Assembly: GCA_964461815.1 (NCBI GenBank)
Contig: CAYWVF010000008.1
Coordinates: 45,816 to 109,815, forward strand
From: JAAZBA01 sp964461815
GTDB lineage: Bacteria > Bacillota > Clostridia > Oscillospirales > QAMX01
Reading direction: 5' to 3'
DNA length: 64,000 nucleotides
Shown piece by piece: positions 50,821-59,254 of this stretch (position 1 is the stretch's first letter; the number at the start of each line of letters is the position of its first letter). The position numbers were made by a program, and so were the translations under genes. Below the pieces are notes generated by a model, which was given only the letters and a program-made list of their open reading frames with translations, had not been told where the DNA came from and made no database searches.

Positions 50821-52245
50821 ATGAAATTATATAACAGCCTTACAAGAAAGAGAGAGGACTTTGTTCCGAACGTTCCGGGCGAGGTCAAGATGTACACGTG
50901 CGGCCCTACAGTTTACCATTTTGCACATATCGGTAATTTGAGAACGTACATTATGGAGGACGTGCTTGAAAAGTTCCTCCGCTGGGACGGTAACAAGGTA
51001 ACACGTGCTATGAATATCACCGATGTAGGCCATCTTACAAGTGATGCCGATACAGGTGAGGATAAGATGCTCAAGGGCGCACGCCGTGAGAAGAAAACGG
51101 TAATGGAGATAGCAAAGTACTATACAGATGCGTTCTTTGAGGATTGCCGTAAACTGAACATAAAGAAGCCGGATATCGTCGAGCCTGCGACGAACTGCAT
51201 ACCCGAGTATATAAACATGATATCGAGACTTCTCGACGAGGGCTACGCATACGAAGCCGGTGGAAATATCTATTTCGATACATCCAAGCTCAAGGAATAT
51301 TATGTATTCAACAAGCACGAGCAGGAAAATCTTGAGGTCGGTGTTCGTGACGGTGTAAGTGAGGATGAAAATAAGAGAAACAAGTGCGACTTCGTGCTCT
51401 GGTTTACAAAGTCAAAGTTTGAGGATCAGGAGCTTAAGTGGGACAGTCCGTGGGGCATAGGCTATCCCGGCTGGCATATCGAGTGCTCATGCATAAGCAT
51501 CAAGCACCTTGGAGATAAGCTTGATATCCACTGCGGCGGTATTGACAATGCATTCCCTCACCATACGAACGAGATCGCACAGAGCGAGGCTTATATCGGA
51601 CATAAATGGTGCAACTACTGGTTCCATGTAATGCATCTGAATACGGATGACGGCAAGATGAGTAAGTCAAAGGGCGAGTTCCTCACAGTTTCACTGCTTG
51701 AAAGCAAGGGCTATGATCCGCTCGTGTACAGATTCTTCTGCTTACAGTCGCACTACAGAAAGTCGCTTGCATTTTCCTATGATGCACTGAACAATGCCGC
51801 TACGGCATACGAGAGAGTAGCACTGAAGATTGGCGCATTGAAGCCGGCAGAGGGCGAGTCAGTTGATGAAGCAGCCCTCACAGCACTCAAGGATAAATTC
51901 CGCAATGCACTGTCGAATGACCTGAACACATCACTTGCTATTACGGCTGTTTATGATGTGCTCAAATACGATACAAATGATGCTACGAAGCTTGCTGCGA
52001 TAGAAAGCTTTGATGAGGTGCTGTCGCTTGACCTTGTGGAAGCGGGAAAGAAAGCGTTTGAAAAAGCCAATAAGGGCGTTGACAACAGTGAGTTCGGTGA
52101 AGAGGTTGTAGCACTCATCGAAAAGCGTCAGCAGGCGAGAAAGGCAAAGGATTTTGCCGCCGCAGATGCGATACGCGACGAGCTGAAGGCTATGGGCATC
52201 GTGCTTGAGGACACACCTCAGGGCGTAAAGGCTAAGAAAGCGTAA
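50821..52245 (+). CDS. cysS: Cysteinyl-tRNA synthetase
   Basis: Class I synthetase of 474 residues. Zinc-binding TCGPTVYHFAHIGN (HIGH-like HIGN), WHIECSCIS with metal ligands, HHTNEIAQSEA, and DGKMSKSKGEF (KMSKS). It ends with the C-terminal helical region RKAKDFAAADAIRDELKAMG characteristic of CysRS. No T-box precedes it; the 24-base gap to pgsA suggests co-transcription. A strong terminator follows. Confidence 0.98.
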   Translation: MKLYNSLTRKREDFVPNVPGEVKMYTCGPTVYHFAHIGNLRTYIMEDVLEKFLRWDGNKVTRAMNITDVGHLTSDADTGEDKMLKGARREKKTVMEIAKYYTDAFFEDCRKLNIKKPDIVEPATNCIPEYINMISRLLDEGYAYEAGGNIYFDTSKLKEYYVFNKHEQENLEVGVRDGVSEDENKRNKCDFVLWFTKSKFEDQELKWDSPWGIGYPGWHIECSCISIKHLGDKLDIHCGGIDNAFPHHTNEIAQSEAYIGHKWCNYWFHVMHLNTDDGKMSKSKGEFLTVSLLESKGYDPLVYRFFCLQSHYRKSLAFSYDALNNAATAYERVALKIGALKPAEGESVDEAALTALKDKFRNALSNDLNTSLAITAVYDVLKYDTNDATKLAAIESFDEVLSLDLVEAGKKAFEKANKGVDNSEFGEEVVALIEKRQQARKAKDFAAADAIRDELKAMGIVLEDTPQGVKAKKA

Positions 52246-52259
52246 GAAATAAATTGTCG

Positions 52260-52286
52260 TGGGACGGGATATCCCGTCCCATTTTT
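52260..52286 (+). terminator. Intrinsic terminator of cysS
   Basis: A perfect 22-bp palindrome (TGGGACGGGAT with its complement, 52260-52281) followed by TTTTT. Confidence 0.9.
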
Positions 52287-52302
52287 ATCTCATATATAAG
52301 AG

Positions 52303-55300
52303 GTGATAAACATTTTAGGACTGTGTGAAGCACTGCTGAAGCTGCCTGAATTCAAGGAGCTTATCGAACGACTCGACAGACGCAGCTCTGTCACGGCATT
52401 CGGAGGACTCAACAGCATTCATAAATCTCACTTTGCCGGAGCTATCAGACGTCTTACAGGCAGAGGCGTACTGCTGATAGCAGCCGATGAGCAGGAGGCA
52501 AGGCGACTTGCGGCTGACGCTGCGGTATTGGCAGGTGAGGAATGCCCTGTACTGCCGTCAAGGGAGTTCGTGTTCCACAATGTAGAAACCGCATCGCATG
52601 AATGGGAAGCAGTCAGGATAGAAATGCTTGATGCACTGAGAAGCGGCAGACTCGGCTTCGTTGCGGCTACACCGGAAGCATTGCTAGAACGTACGATACC
52701 TGTGGATGTTCTACGTGGAACAACGTATGAGCTGGCTGTGGGAAAGCAGTATGATATAAATGATATTAAAAAGTATCTTATCCGAGGTGGCTACACTCTT
52801 TGTGAGCGTGTAGAGGGCTGCGGACAGTATGCTGTGCGTGGCGGTATACTCGATGTGTTTTCACCCGGCAGCAAATATCCTGTGAGAGTCGATTTCTTTG
52901 ACGATGAGATCGATACGATGGGCTATTTTGATACGATGTCACAGCGCAGGATAGAGAATGTGAATACATTCAGCATACTTCCGTCACGTGAGACACTGTC
53001 GGAGTGCGCCGAGGGTGGAAGTGAGGGACTGGCAGAGCAGATAGAAAGTCTTATCCGCTCTATGTCACGTAAGCGCAAGCTGCCGGAGGGTATTTTGAAC
53101 AATCTGCGGCAGGATGCGGAAAGAATACGTCACAGAGGCTCGTTTGATGCCATAGACAGGTATCTTGCACTCATTTATAAGGAAAAAGCGTGTGCTCTCG
53201 ATTACTTCAACGACGATTTTATCGTTTTATGCGTAGATTCACAGCGTATTAAAGAGCGTATAAAGTCGTACGAGTGGCAGATGAGCGAGGATATAAGGAC
53301 TCTGCTCGAAAACGGAATAATCACGAGTGAGCAGACCGAGCTGTTCTGCGATTGCGATGAATACTTTAAAAGACTGGAAGAACATTCGTGCGTATTGCTT
53401 GAAACCTTCGTAGGTGCGGGTATCGAACCGCGCCCTAAGGCAATACTCACCACCATGGCCAAGCAGCTGCCATCCTATGGAGGCAGCAGTGAAACTGCGA
53501 TACAGGATGCAAGACATTACTTTAACGAGCGTTTTACAGGCGTAGTGCTTGCATCGGGTGAGAGAAAGGCGTCGCATATCGAGGAAATGCTGCGTCAGGC
53601 AGGAATAAAGGCTGCGATCGACTATAATCTGAATACTCTGCCTGATACACCTATCACTGTAGTAACACTCGGTAGCCTCAGCGCAGGCATGGAATATCCG
53701 ACTGCAAGGATAGCCGTTATCACGGAGGGTCAGCTAAATGTACCTGTTGCAAAGAAAAAACCGAAGAAAAAGAAAAGCTCACGAGAGACGATAAATTCCT
53801 ACAATGACCTGTCGATAGGTGATCTTGTAGTTCATGAGCATCATGGTATAGGAAGATTTTCCGGCATAGAGAAGATAAAATCAGACGGTGTGGAGCGAGA
53901 TTACATCAAGCTGACATATTCCGGCACAGACGTACTGTTCGTTCCGGCAACACAGCTGGAGCTGGTGTCAAAGTACGTAGGTGCAGGTGAGGATGCACCT
54001 GTGAAGCTGAATAAGCTCGGCGGAAGCGACTGGCAGAAGGCTAAAACTAAGGCTAAGGGCGCAGCAAAGGATATGGCGAAGAAGCTTATCGCACTATATG
54101 CGGAGCGTAAGCGCCGCCCGGGCTACGCTTTCCCAAAGGATGACGACTGGCAGCGTGAATTTGAGGGCGCATTCGAGTATGAGGAGACAGACGATCAGCT
54201 CAGATGTGTCAAGGAAATAAAGAACGATATGATGCAATCCATGCCGATGGATAGACTGCTTTGCGGTGACGTCGGATTCGGTAAAACAGAGGTGGCATTT
54301 CGTGCGGTAATGAAGTGCATACTGGGCGGTAAGCAGGCTGCACTGCTGTGCCCGACTACTGTGCTTGCACGACAGCATTATCTTACTGCACTCAGACGCT
54401 TCGGTAACAACCCCGTAAAGATAGCACTTCTCAGCAGATTCCAGAGTGCGTCGGAGACAGCGGAGATATATCGCAAGCTTGCAAGCGGTTCGATAGATTT
54501 CATAATAGGAACTCACAGGCTGCTCAATAAGGAGATAGAGTACCACGATCTTGGACTTGTTATCATAGATGAGGAGCAGCGGTTCGGAGTCACACATAAA
54601 GAGCGTCTTAAGGAAATGTCGAAAAATGTAGATGCACTTACAATGACAGCGACTCCTATCCCGAGGACACTCAGCATGGCACTCTCCGGAGTGCGTGACA
54701 TGAGTATGCTTGAGGAAGCACCACGTGACCGTCAGCCTGTACAGACATATGTGCTTGAACATGACTATGGCGTTATCGGAGATGCGATACGGCGTGAGCT
54801 TGCAAGAGGCGGGCAGGTCTATTATCTGCACAATCGAGTCGAGTCGATAACACGTGCGGCAGCGAGACTACAGGAGATGCTTCCGGAGGCTACGATAGCG
54901 ATAGCTCACGGTAAAATGAGTGAGGATGAGCTATCAGAGGTCATGCGAAGCATGTCAGACGGTGAGGTACAGATACTTGTATGCACTACTATCATCGAAA
55001 CAGGCATAGATATTCCGAATGTCAATACATTGATAATAGAGGATGCCGACAAGCTTGGGCTTGCACAGCTGCATCAGATACGAGGCAGAGTAGGACGCTC
55101 GGCAAGACATGCTTATGCGTACCTGACCTACAAGCGTGGAAAGGTACTGAGTGAGATAAGCACAAAAAGACTGAATGCAATGCGAGAGTTTGCAGGCTTC
55201 GGTGCAGGCTTTAAGATAGCGATGCGTGACCTTGAGATAAGAGGCGCAGGAAATATACTGGGTAGTGAGCAGTCAGGTCACATGGTAAGCGTGGGCTACG

Positions 55301-55806
55301 ATATGTACCTGAAGCTGCTAGAGGAGGCTGTACTGGAGGAGCGTGGCGAAAAGATCGTGCCTCGTGACTGCACGGTAGAGCTTACCGTCAGCGCATTCAT
55401 ACCCGAGACGTATATCAAAACAAACGAGGAGCGTATGGATATCTATCGACGTATCGCATTCATACGTGACAAGACGGACTCTGAGGATGTCATTGACGAG
55501 CTGTGCGACCGTTACGGTGAGCCGACTAAGGAGGTCATGAACCTTATCGATATCGCCCTTCTTCGCAGAAGAGCCTCGGCATGTGACATAAGCGGTATAA
55601 CACAGCATGAAAATATGCTGAAATTCACCTTTTTTGTCACCGATTTTGAAAAAATATCAAAGCTGTGCGGCAGTGAGCAGTTCAAGGGACGTGTGATGCT
55701 GAATGCAGGTGAAAAGCCGTATCTGTCGATAAGACTGAAAACAGGCGAAAAGCCGCTGAAGCTTGCGACCGATCTCCTGAAATGCTATAAGGACACATCA
55801 TTATAA
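52303..55806 (+). CDS. mfd: Transcription-repair coupling factor
   Basis: Displaces RNA polymerase stalled at lesions and recruits UvrA. About 1165 residues: UvrB-like N-terminal module (to about 370), a basic KKKPKKKKSS linker near 482, CarD-like RNAP-interaction domain (about 490-560, GDLVVHEHHGIGRFSGIE), superfamily 2 helicase with GDVGFGKTEVAFRA, DEEQRFG, and TATPIPRT motifs, and the C-terminal TRCF domain. Start is unclear. GTG 52303 lies inside the SD sequence, while ATT 52312 has AGGTGAT at normal spacing; no ATG occurs nearby. An exact parS-like site lies at 52707. Confidence 0.96.
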   Translation: MINILGLCEALLKLPEFKELIERLDRRSSVTAFGGLNSIHKSHFAGAIRRLTGRGVLLIAADEQEARRLAADAAVLAGEECPVLPSREFVFHNVETASHEWEAVRIEMLDALRSGRLGFVAATPEALLERTIPVDVLRGTTYELAVGKQYDINDIKKYLIRGGYTLCERVEGCGQYAVRGGILDVFSPGSKYPVRVDFFDDEIDTMGYFDTMSQRRIENVNTFSILPSRETLSECAEGGSEGLAEQIESLIRSMSRKRKLPEGILNNLRQDAERIRHRGSFDAIDRYLALIYKEKACALDYFNDDFIVLCVDSQRIKERIKSYEWQMSEDIRTLLENGIITSEQTELFCDCDEYFKRLEEHSCVLLETFVGAGIEPRPKAILTTMAKQLPSYGGSSETAIQDARHYFNERFTGVVLASGERKASHIEEMLRQAGIKAAIDYNLNTLPDTPITVVTLGSLSAGMEYPTARIAVITEGQLNVPVAKKKPKKKKSSRETINSYNDLSIGDLVVHEHHGIGRFSGIEKIKSDGVERDYIKLTYSGTDVLFVPATQLELVSKYVGAGEDAPVKLNKLGGSDWQKAKTKAKGAAKDMAKKLIALYAERKRRPGYAFPKDDDWQREFEGAFEYEETDDQLRCVKEIKNDMMQSMPMDRLLCGDVGFGKTEVAFRAVMKCILGGKQAALLCPTTVLARQHYLTALRRFGNNPVKIALLSRFQSASETAEIYRKLASGSIDFIIGTHRLLNKEIEYHDLGLVIIDEEQRFGVTHKERLKEMSKNVDALTMTATPIPRTLSMALSGVRDMSMLEEAPRDRQPVQTYVLEHDYGVIGDAIRRELARGGQVYYLHNRVESITRAAARLQEMLPEATIAIAHGKMSEDELSEVMRSMSDGEVQILVCTTIIETGIDIPNVNTLIIEDADKLGLAQLHQIRGRVGRSARHAYAYLTYKRGKVLSEISTKRLNAMREFAGFGAGFKIAMRDLEIRGAGNILGSEQSGHMVSVGYDMYLKLLEEAVLEERGEKIVPRDCTVELTVSAFIPETYIKTNEERMDIYRRIAFIRDKTDSEDVIDELCDRYGEPTKEVMNLIDIALLRRRASACDISGITQHENMLKFTFFVTDFEKISKLCGSEQFKGRVMLNAGEKPYLSIRLKTGEKPLKLATDLLKCYKDTSL
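52707..52722 (+). other. parS-like site 2 (in mfd)
   Basis: TGTTCTACGTGGAACA, second exact copy, read in a different codon frame from site 1 (Val-Leu-Arg-Gly-Thr), so conservation cannot be due to protein sequence. Confidence 0.75.
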
Positions 55807-55830
55807 TGCTTTTTTGAGGGAGAAAGCGAA

Positions 55831-56595
55831 ATGAAATTTGAGATAATAGATTTTCACACACACCCATTTTTAACGAGCAGCGAGATACTAAACGATTATA
55901 TCAGAGATAATTTGAGCATCGATACTGTTCTTGAAGATATGGACAATGCCGGTGTAGGCAGGTTCTGCGGAAGTGTGATAATGCCGCACACAGACAGGCT
56001 CGAGGATATCAAAAAGGCGAACCGTGATGCGCTGACACTGCGTGAAAAATACAACGGTAGATATATACCGGGCTTTCACATCAGCCCAAGACATATCGAA
56101 GGTTCGATCGAGGAGCTGAAATTCGCACATGAAAACGGCGTAAGGCTCATAGGAGAGCTCGTACCGTACCATCACGGCTGGGAGGATTATTCCTGTGAGG
56201 AATTTTCAGTACTGCTGGACGAGATGGAAAGGTACGATATGGCTGTGAGTCTGCACGTCGGTGAATTTGAGCAGATGGAGAAAATGGCACGTAAGCACAG
56301 GAACGTTCGGTTCGTAATAGCTCATCCCGGTGAGATAGACAGGGCGAATAACCATATCGAGCTTATGAAGAAATGCGATAATGTCTGCCTTGACCTCTCC
56401 GGAGGAGGGATACACCGTTGGGGTGCGATAGAATACCTCGTGAATAAGCTCGGAGCAGAGCGAATTCTGTTCGGAAGCGACTATCCGATATGCGGAGTGG
56501 GGATGTATGTAGCTGCCGTTATGGAGGCTAAGATTTCCGATACCGCAAAGGAACTGATATTCTCCGAAAATGCAAAAAGAATACTGGGAAAATAA
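55831..56595 (+). CDS. Amidohydrolase family protein (PF04909-like TIM barrel)
   Basis: 254-residue metal-dependent hydrolase or decarboxylase. Metal/catalytic motifs: DFHTHPF at the N-terminus, SLHVGEF, FVIAHPGE and the catalytic Asp in LFGSDYPICG. Members include decarboxylases and lactonases; substrate unknown. Starts 24 bases after mfd with GGGAGAAAG as SD. Convergent with the SpoIIQ-like gene. Confidence 0.85.
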   Translation: MKFEIIDFHTHPFLTSSEILNDYIRDNLSIDTVLEDMDNAGVGRFCGSVIMPHTDRLEDIKKANRDALTLREKYNGRYIPGFHISPRHIEGSIEELKFAHENGVRLIGELVPYHHGWEDYSCEEFSVLLDEMERYDMAVSLHVGEFEQMEKMARKHRNVRFVIAHPGEIDRANNHIELMKKCDNVCLDLSGGGIHRWGAIEYLVNKLGAERILFGSDYPICGVGMYVAAVMEAKISDTAKELIFSENAKRILGK

Positions 56596-56599
56596 AAGT

Positions 56600-56629
56600 A
56601 AAGGGATGTTCTACGTGGAACATCCCTTT
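56600..56629. terminator. Bidirectional terminator containing a parS-like site
   Basis: 12-bp stem AAAGGGATGTTC / GAACATCCCTTT with a 6-base loop, between convergent genes. In the minus direction it is followed by TTTACTTTTATTTT. The loop and inner stem are the third parS-like copy. Confidence 0.75.
56607..56622 (+). other. parS-like site 3 (intergenic)
   Basis: TGTTCTACGTGGAACA, third exact copy, in the same orientation as the others, 3.9 kb from site 2. Confidence 0.75.
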
Positions 56630-56633
56630 AACA

Positions 56634-57536
56634 TTATCCCTCGATCAGAGACATCGGGTCGATACGCTCACCGTTCTGTATGACTTCGATGTGGACGTGC
56701 GGAGCAAGCCCACTCTCAAACAGCACATCGGAATCGACTGCACCGATAACGTCACCTGCATTTAGCTCCTGACCGATATAGACAGCTGCGTTTTTTACAA
56801 GACCTGTATAGACACTTTTCAGCTCACCGCCATGATCTACAAGTACGCTCGTGCCGTAATATGTGTCGGTATAGATGTCTTCAACATGACCGTCCGCAAT
56901 ACAGAGCACCTTTTCACCGTTAGTCGCAGTGAAGTCAGCTCCGTTGTGAGTGCGCCAGTCGAGTGTGGTTTTGTTGAAAACAAGCTCATCTCCCGAAAAA
57001 GCAGTCAGCAGCTCACCTTGAACAGGACGCACGAAAAATGTAGGAGCTGTAGACTTCTTCTTGTCGTCAGTCTTTTCCTTGGGCTGCTTCTGAGTATTTG
57101 ACTTGCTGTCGGAGGATGATGCTGAGGACTGCGAGGACGAGGAGTCACTCTTTACTTCGTTCTCTTTTTTAACCTCACTCTCTTTCTTTACATCGTTCTT
57201 AACCTCACTCTCCTTTTTAACGACAGCTACAGCTTCACTGCCGTCCTGTACTGTATCGACAGAGGAAGCTGAAGGCTGTTCACGGTGGGGCTTGTCGGAT
57301 ACGATGATATCGCTCGTATCATCGTATGAAGCTGAGGGGAGCACTGACATGCCACGATCACTGACGGCGGTGAGGTCGTTATCAAGTACATCTTCACTGC
57401 TGTCGCTTGCAAAGAGAAATACATATCCTGCGATACCTATGGCGAGAACACAGAGTATAAGCACGATATAAAATCCCTTTTCGTCGAAAAATTTAGCTGC
57501 ACGTGATTCTCCGTTGTTGTTTTTTTCATTGCTCAT
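56634..57536 (-). CDS. M23 family peptidase, SpoIIQ-like
   Basis: 300-residue single-pass membrane protein: transmembrane helix at about 17-38, a Ser/Lys/Glu linker with repeated KKESEVK units (about 105-160), and a LytM/M23 domain (about 170-300). The zinc-site motifs HNGAD and HVHIEV are intact, unlike B. subtilis SpoIIQ, so it may be an active endopeptidase. DWRTHNGADF resembles forespore SpoIIQ proteins, which bind SpoIIIAH across the engulfing membranes. A sigma-F-type promoter upstream supports this. Alternative: a vegetative cell-wall endopeptidase. Confidence 0.8.
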   Translation of the reverse strand: MSNEKNNNGESRAAKFFDEKGFYIVLILCVLAIGIAGYVFLFASDSSEDVLDNDLTAVSDRGMSVLPSASYDDTSDIIVSDKPHREQPSASSVDTVQDGSEAVAVVKKESEVKNDVKKESEVKKENEVKSDSSSSQSSASSSDSKSNTQKQPKEKTDDKKKSTAPTFFVRPVQGELLTAFSGDELVFNKTTLDWRTHNGADFTATNGEKVLCIADGHVEDIYTDTYYGTSVLVDHGGELKSVYTGLVKNAAVYIGQELNAGDVIGAVDSDVLFESGLAPHVHIEVIQNGERIDPMSLIEG

Positions 57537-57545
57537 AAATATAAA

Positions 57546-57584
57546 TCACCTCTCGATGGCTATTCTTGCCAAGACGAGAGGTGA
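57546..57584 (-). promoter_or_regulatory. RBS-sequestering hairpin of the SpoIIQ-like gene
   Basis: In mRNA sense TCACCTCTCG (57584-57575) pairs perfectly with CGAGAGGTGA (57555-57546), with an inner 4-bp TGGC/GCCA stem. The 3' arm is the SD (AGAGGTGA) of the gene starting at 57536. Read-through transcripts from the SGNH gene would hide the SD; T-rich bases after it might also give some termination. Confidence 0.65.
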
Positions 57585-57590
57585 TTATAC
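57561..57590 (-). promoter_or_regulatory. Sigma-F-type promoter of the SpoIIQ-like gene
   Basis: Minus strand GTATA (57590-57586), 15 bases, GGCAAGAATA (57570-57561). This fits the B. subtilis sigma-F pattern GYWTA-N15-GGNRANANTW at every specified position. Transcription would begin near 57554, inside the hairpin's 3' arm, leaving an 18-base leader with a free SD. Confidence 0.6.
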
Positions 57591-57616
57591 ATTAGCTGTA
57601 CCTAAATTTTACAGTC

Positions 57617-58240
57617 TTATTTTTCTGTAGCTGCCTTTAACCATGCTTCGGCTATGAAACGATGTCCTTCGTATGTCGGATGCACACCGTCTGCGGAAAG
57701 TGTCTGAGCAGGTGTCGTGAGCGCCTGCTTGTAGAACATACCGTCAAGAGGAATATATGCATCGGCATATCGTATGGCTATGTTTCTGATGACCTGGATC
57801 ACCTTCCAAAGATCCGAACGCCACTGCTCCTTGAATACATCGTGATGGAATGCATACGGCTCCATGATGATGAGCTTTGCACCGCTCTTAACTGTGCGCT
57901 CAACGATCTTGATATAATCCTCTTCGAGCTTGATAAGATCAAACGGTGTACCATGTGCGTGCGGATGCCATACATCGTTGATACCGATAAGTATCGAAAC
58001 GAGTGACGGGTTATAATCGAGACAGTCTACATCCCATCTTGTGAGAAGATCGGCAACTCGGTTTCCGCTGATACCGCGATTATACAGCGTAAGATTATAA
58101 TCCGGATAGAGCGATTTGAGTGCATTTATCGCCATTGCAGCGTAGCCTATACCGTTTTCAGGATTGCCGGGAGTGTTTCTTCCAGCATCGGTGATGCTGT
58201 CGCCCTGAAATACTATAACAGAATCTTTCTTGAAAAACAT
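57617..58240 (-). CDS. SGNH/GDSL hydrolase family protein
   Basis: 207-residue esterase-fold protein with the four SGNH blocks: FQGDSITDAGRN (Ser), NRGISGNRVADLL (Gly), ILIGINDVW (Asn) and LSADGVHPTYEGH (Asp/His dyad). No signal peptide, so an intracellular esterase or deacetylase acting on sugars or lipids is likely; the substrate is unknown. Twelve bases downstream of the ymdB-like gene and probably co-transcribed. Confidence 0.9.
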   Translation of the reverse strand: MFFKKDSVIVFQGDSITDAGRNTPGNPENGIGYAAMAINALKSLYPDYNLTLYNRGISGNRVADLLTRWDVDCLDYNPSLVSILIGINDVWHPHAHGTPFDLIKLEEDYIKIVERTVKSGAKLIIMEPYAFHHDVFKEQWRSDLWKVIQVIRNIAIRYADAYIPLDGMFYKQALTTPAQTLSADGVHPTYEGHRFIAEAWLKAATEK

Positions 58241-58252
58241 GATGATTTCCTC

Positions 58253-59035
58253 CTATATACTGATGTTGATCCTTTCAACCTTAAGACATTTACCTGTAGC
58301 CTCGTCAAGCTCAAATATCGCACCGCTTATCGCAGCAGGCCCTACCGCCGGCTCGAGCCGAACTATCGGATCGCCAAGGAAGAATTTTACAGATGATTCC
58401 TTTGACATTCCGAGTACGGAATCCAGCGCACCTGTCATGCCGATATCGGTGATATAACCCGTTCCACCGCTCAGGATATGCTCATCGGCAGTCTGAACAT
58501 GGGTGTGAGTACCGAATACAGCGCTGACACGACCGTCAAGATAGTAGACGAGTGCATATTTTTCGCTTGTAGCCTCGGCGTGCATGTCAACGATTATGAG
58601 CTTTATATCGTCCGGCAGCTTTTTTAATATATTGTCTGCCGTAAGAAACGGACTTTCAAGCCCCGGCTTCATCTGGACTTGACCTGACAGATTAATAACG
58701 CATATCTTACCGAACGAGTCGGTGAAAACAGTGTAGCCGTGTCCCGGAGCACGTGAGCCGTAGTTTGCGGGACGAATAATGTAGTCACTGTCGTTTAAAA
58801 AATCGGAGATCTCTCTGCGTGAAAATGCGTGATTGCCGAGCGTTATAACATCTGCTCCGTATTCGAATATATCACGAGCCTGAGAGGGCGTTATACCGAG
58901 CCCGGATGCGTTTTCTCCATTGACTATGCAGAAATCGGCGCCGTAAAGCCTTCTGATGCTCCACAGCTTTTTTCTTATAATATCGAGTCCGCTTTGTGAG
59001 CAGACGTCGCCTATTGCCAATACGGTAATTGACAT
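58253..59035 (-). CDS. YmdB-like metallophosphoesterase (TIGR00282 family)
   Basis: 260-residue calcineurin-like phosphoesterase. Metal motifs: IGDVCSQSG, NGENAS, TLGNHAF, VDMHAEATSEK and GTHTHVQTADE. The B. subtilis homologue YmdB hydrolyses cyclic nucleotides and influences biofilm and motility decisions. The transcript leader has an 11-bp hairpin with one mismatch (59053-59078) directly before the GGAAAGG SD. Confidence 0.93.
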   Translation of the reverse strand: MSITVLAIGDVCSQSGLDIIRKKLWSIRRLYGADFCIVNGENASGLGITPSQARDIFEYGADVITLGNHAFSRREISDFLNDSDYIIRPANYGSRAPGHGYTVFTDSFGKICVINLSGQVQMKPGLESPFLTADNILKKLPDDIKLIIVDMHAEATSEKYALVYYLDGRVSAVFGTHTHVQTADEHILSGGTGYITDIGMTGALDSVLGMSKESSVKFFLGDPIVRLEPAVGPAAISGAIFELDEATGKCLKVERINISI

Positions 59036-59087
59036 AAAAAACCAGCCTTTCCGGCATCGTTTTACAAAAAACGGTGCCTTTAAATAA

Positions 59088-59116
59088 AGTATACTATATT
59101 TTTTGCGTTTTGTCTA
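59088..59116 (-). promoter_or_regulatory. Promoter of ymdB-like gene
   Basis: Minus strand TAGACA (59116-59111), 17 bases, TATACT (59093-59088). Confidence 0.6.
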
Positions 59117-59180
59117 CATTTTTACGTTTATTTGCCATAATAAACTTAGAAAATATTTTCATTTTAGATAAATTTGATTA

Positions 59181-59209
59181 TTGTGATTCTAAACAAAATA
59201 TGATAGAAT
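59181..59209 (+). promoter_or_regulatory. ahcY promoter
   Basis: TTGTGA (59181-59186), 17 bases ending TGA, TAGAAT (59204-59209). No SAM or SAH riboswitch pattern is visible in the 45-base leader. Confidence 0.58.
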
Positions 59210-59254
59210 ATTTTATAAGTAATAGACTACATAAAAAGAAAAGGTATAAGGCTT

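Noticed and set aside
54094..54831. Long open frame antisense to mfd
   Set aside because: It lies wholly within conserved mfd helicase sequence, has no SD and has a composition typical of a reverse-frame shadow.
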